A stretch of 64,000 nucleotides of DNA from assembly GCA_015654635.1 (NCBI GenBank), contig JAATGP010000022.1, positions 62,001-126,000 of the forward strand. The letters run 5' to 3'. This document shows, piece after piece, positions 62,799 through 64,000 of this stretch; position 1 is the first letter of the stretch, and every line of letters begins with the position of its first letter. Source of the DNA: Alphaproteobacteria bacterium (GTDB taxonomy: Bacteria > Pseudomonadota > Alphaproteobacteria > Micropepsales > Micropepsaceae). A model generated the notes under the pieces. It made no database searches and had not been told where the DNA came from. It saw only the letters and a list, made by a program, of their open reading frames with translations. Position numbers and translations under genes: made by a program.

Positions 62799-63983
62799 AT
62801 GACCATCACCGATCCCTATCGGGACTATTGCCGCCTGCGCGATGAGGCCGGCCTCTTGCGCACGCTTCGGGAGGCCGAACCTTTGGCATGCGGCCGCGTT
62901 CGCCGCGGGGGGCGGGATTACGTCAATTTGGCGAGCAACGATTATCTTGGTCTCAGCCGTCATCCCGCCTTGATCCAAGCCGCTCAGGCTTACGCGGTGA
63001 GGTTCGGCACCGGTTCCACTGCGTCTCGCTTGATCACGGGAAACCATCCCGCCCATAGGGATATTGAAAACCGCCTCGCGGCCGGCAAGGGCAAAGAGGC
63101 GGCCCTGCTGCTCGCCAGCGGCTATCAGACCAATCTTACAGTGATTGCGGCGCTGGCCGACAAAACGGTCCTCAAGCGGCCCGTGACTATTCTGGCCGAT
63201 CGTCTGGCACATCATTCCATTCTGCAAGGCGCTGTGTTGTCAGGCGCCCGATCGCTGCGCTTCGGCCACAACGATCTCGATCATCTTGAAACACTGCTGC
63301 GGGCGCGACAGGGGGACTTTCTGCTGATCGCCAGCGAAAGCGTCTTCGGCATGGACGGCGACCGCGCCGATCTGGCCGCTCTGGGCGAACTGGCGGCGCG
63401 TTATCAGGCGATGCTGTATATCGATGAGGCCCATGCCACCGGTGTTTTCGGAAAAAATGGCTTCGGTCTTGCCGCCGATTGTCCGCAAGGTGTGGATGTG
63501 GCGATGGGTACCTTCGGTAAGGCGCTGGGCAGTTTCGGCTCCTATATCGCCTGTTCGCAAGGGTTGTGCGATTATCTTGTCCAGCGCTGCGGTGGCCTGA
63601 TTTATTCGACCGCTTTGCCGCCGCCGGTTCTGGGCTCCATGGCTGCCGCGCTGGAACTGCTGCCAAATCTGGATAGGGAGCGTGCGGCGCTGCTTAGTCT
63701 GGCCGAGACGCTGCGGCGCGCTTTGCGCGCGCAAGGCTGGGATTGCGGCGCTTCCACCACCCAGATCATTCCGGTGATAGTCGGTGCAGAGGAAGCGGTG
63801 CTTCATCTCGCTGCGCGTCTGGAAGGCGAAGGCTTTCTCGTGGCCGCCATTCGCCCGCCCACGGTTCCGGCAGGCACCGCACGTCTGCGTTTATCGCTCA
63901 GTGCCACCCATGTCCCAGAGGACATCACCCGTCTCATCACCGTTATGGCGGATTTGGCGCCACAATTTGTGAGCGCTGCATGA
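62799..63983 (+). CDS. bioF: 8-amino-7-oxononanoate synthase
   Basis: 394 residues, alpha-oxoamine synthase. GTGSTASRLITGNHPAHRDIE, DRLAHHSILQGA, IDEAHATGVFG and PLP-Lys241 in MGTFGKALGSFGSYI. Joins pimeloyl-ACP/CoA and alanine in biotin synthesis. Related KBL/HemA enzymes are less likely, given length and motifs. First gene of a presumed biotin operon: the next ORF overlaps its stop (ATGA). Confidence 0.9.
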   Translation: MTITDPYRDYCRLRDEAGLLRTLREAEPLACGRVRRGGRDYVNLASNDYLGLSRHPALIQAAQAYAVRFGTGSTASRLITGNHPAHRDIENRLAAGKGKEAALLLASGYQTNLTVIAALADKTVLKRPVTILADRLAHHSILQGAVLSGARSLRFGHNDLDHLETLLRARQGDFLLIASESVFGMDGDRADLAALGELAARYQAMLYIDEAHATGVFGKNGFGLAADCPQGVDVAMGTFGKALGSFGSYIACSQGLCDYLVQRCGGLIYSTALPPPVLGSMAAALELLPNLDRERAALLSLAETLRRALRAQGWDCGASTTQIIPVIVGAEEAVLHLAARLEGEGFLVAAIRPPTVPAGTARLRLSLSATHVPEDITRLITVMADLAPQFVSAA

Positions 63984-64000
63984 GGCTAATTTTCGTCCAC
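63980..64000 (+). CDS. 5' end of next gene, coupled to bioF
   Basis: ATG at 63980 overlaps the bioF TGA. Seven codons read MRLIFVH, a common start of alpha/beta hydrolases; BioG/BioH-type pimeloyl-ACP esterase would fit a bio operon, but too little is present to claim it. Confidence 0.35.

Overview
The window reads as chromosome of a high-GC alphaproteobacterium. The evidence is gene content and order: metZ-apaG-folE, ileS-lspA-DUF3035 lipoprotein-M16 protease pair, glmU-glmS, a TipF-like degenerate EAL protein, and intergenic palindromes of types I associate with alphaproteobacterial genomes. A soil or plant-litter saprophyte is likely, because four genes (three GH3 glycosidases and a sialate-esterase-type carbohydrate esterase) process plant or cell-wall glycans, and uxaA belongs to hexuronate catabolism. 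A Rhizomicrobium/Micropepsis-like relative would fit, but that is a guess. I see no prophage, transposase, CRISPR array or rRNA operon.

Layout. 1-4.9 kb: folE (partial), apaG and metZ on the minus strand, with a terminator-like leader in front of metZ; then a TerB-like protein, sixA, a tandem duplication of a small secreted protein, and a GNAT acetyltransferase. 5-11.6 kb: the conserved prkA-yeaH(DUF444)-spoVR module, interrupted between yeaH and spoVR by two small AT-richer ORFs and a palindromic repeat, followed by two single-TM miniproteins. 11.9-18 kb: SDR/LysR divergent pair, a protein with three TonB-C-like repeats, a membrane acyltransferase with a small coupled upstream ORF, a CNT nucleoside transporter and a UDG-family protein. 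18-24 kb: glycan region (carbohydrate esterase, lipoprotein alpha/beta hydrolase, GH3), then tRNA-Val(CAC). 24.3-30.8 kb: gph, glmU, glmS, GyrI-like protein, membrane protein, dps, rpiA. 30.8-38.7 kb: lipoprotein hydrolase, gor, higBA toxin-antitoxin, split ThrE (YjjP/YjjB-type) exporter, TipF-like protein, HAD phosphatase, ribF. 38.9-45.7 kb: ileS, lspA, lipoprotein, two M16 proteases. 45.7-50.5 kb: mutL, a frameshifted small gene, rsmD, DsbD-like reductase. 50.7-58 kb: tandem paralogous GH3-PA14 enzymes, NamZ (DUF1343), DOMON-like protein. 58-64 kb: HxlR/azoR divergent pair, a soluble chemoreceptor-like protein abutting a cheB C-terminal relic, uxaA, bioF and the first codons of the next gene.

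How they work together. glmS and glmU make UDP-GlcNAc; ribF, rpiA, gor, dsbD-like, dps and azoR serve cofactor and redox metabolism; prkA/yeaH/spoVR is a stress/stationary-phase module. The GH3 enzymes carry export signals and probably trim oligosaccharides in the periplasm.

I did not find a clearly new defence or biosynthetic system. The best leads are the metZ leader, the anchorless TonB-C-like secreted proteins at two loci, the small-ORF insertion in the prkA-yeaH-spoVR module, the degenerate chemoreceptor next to a cheB relic, and palindromic operator candidates in front of the GH3 genes. All calls come from reading the sequence without searches.
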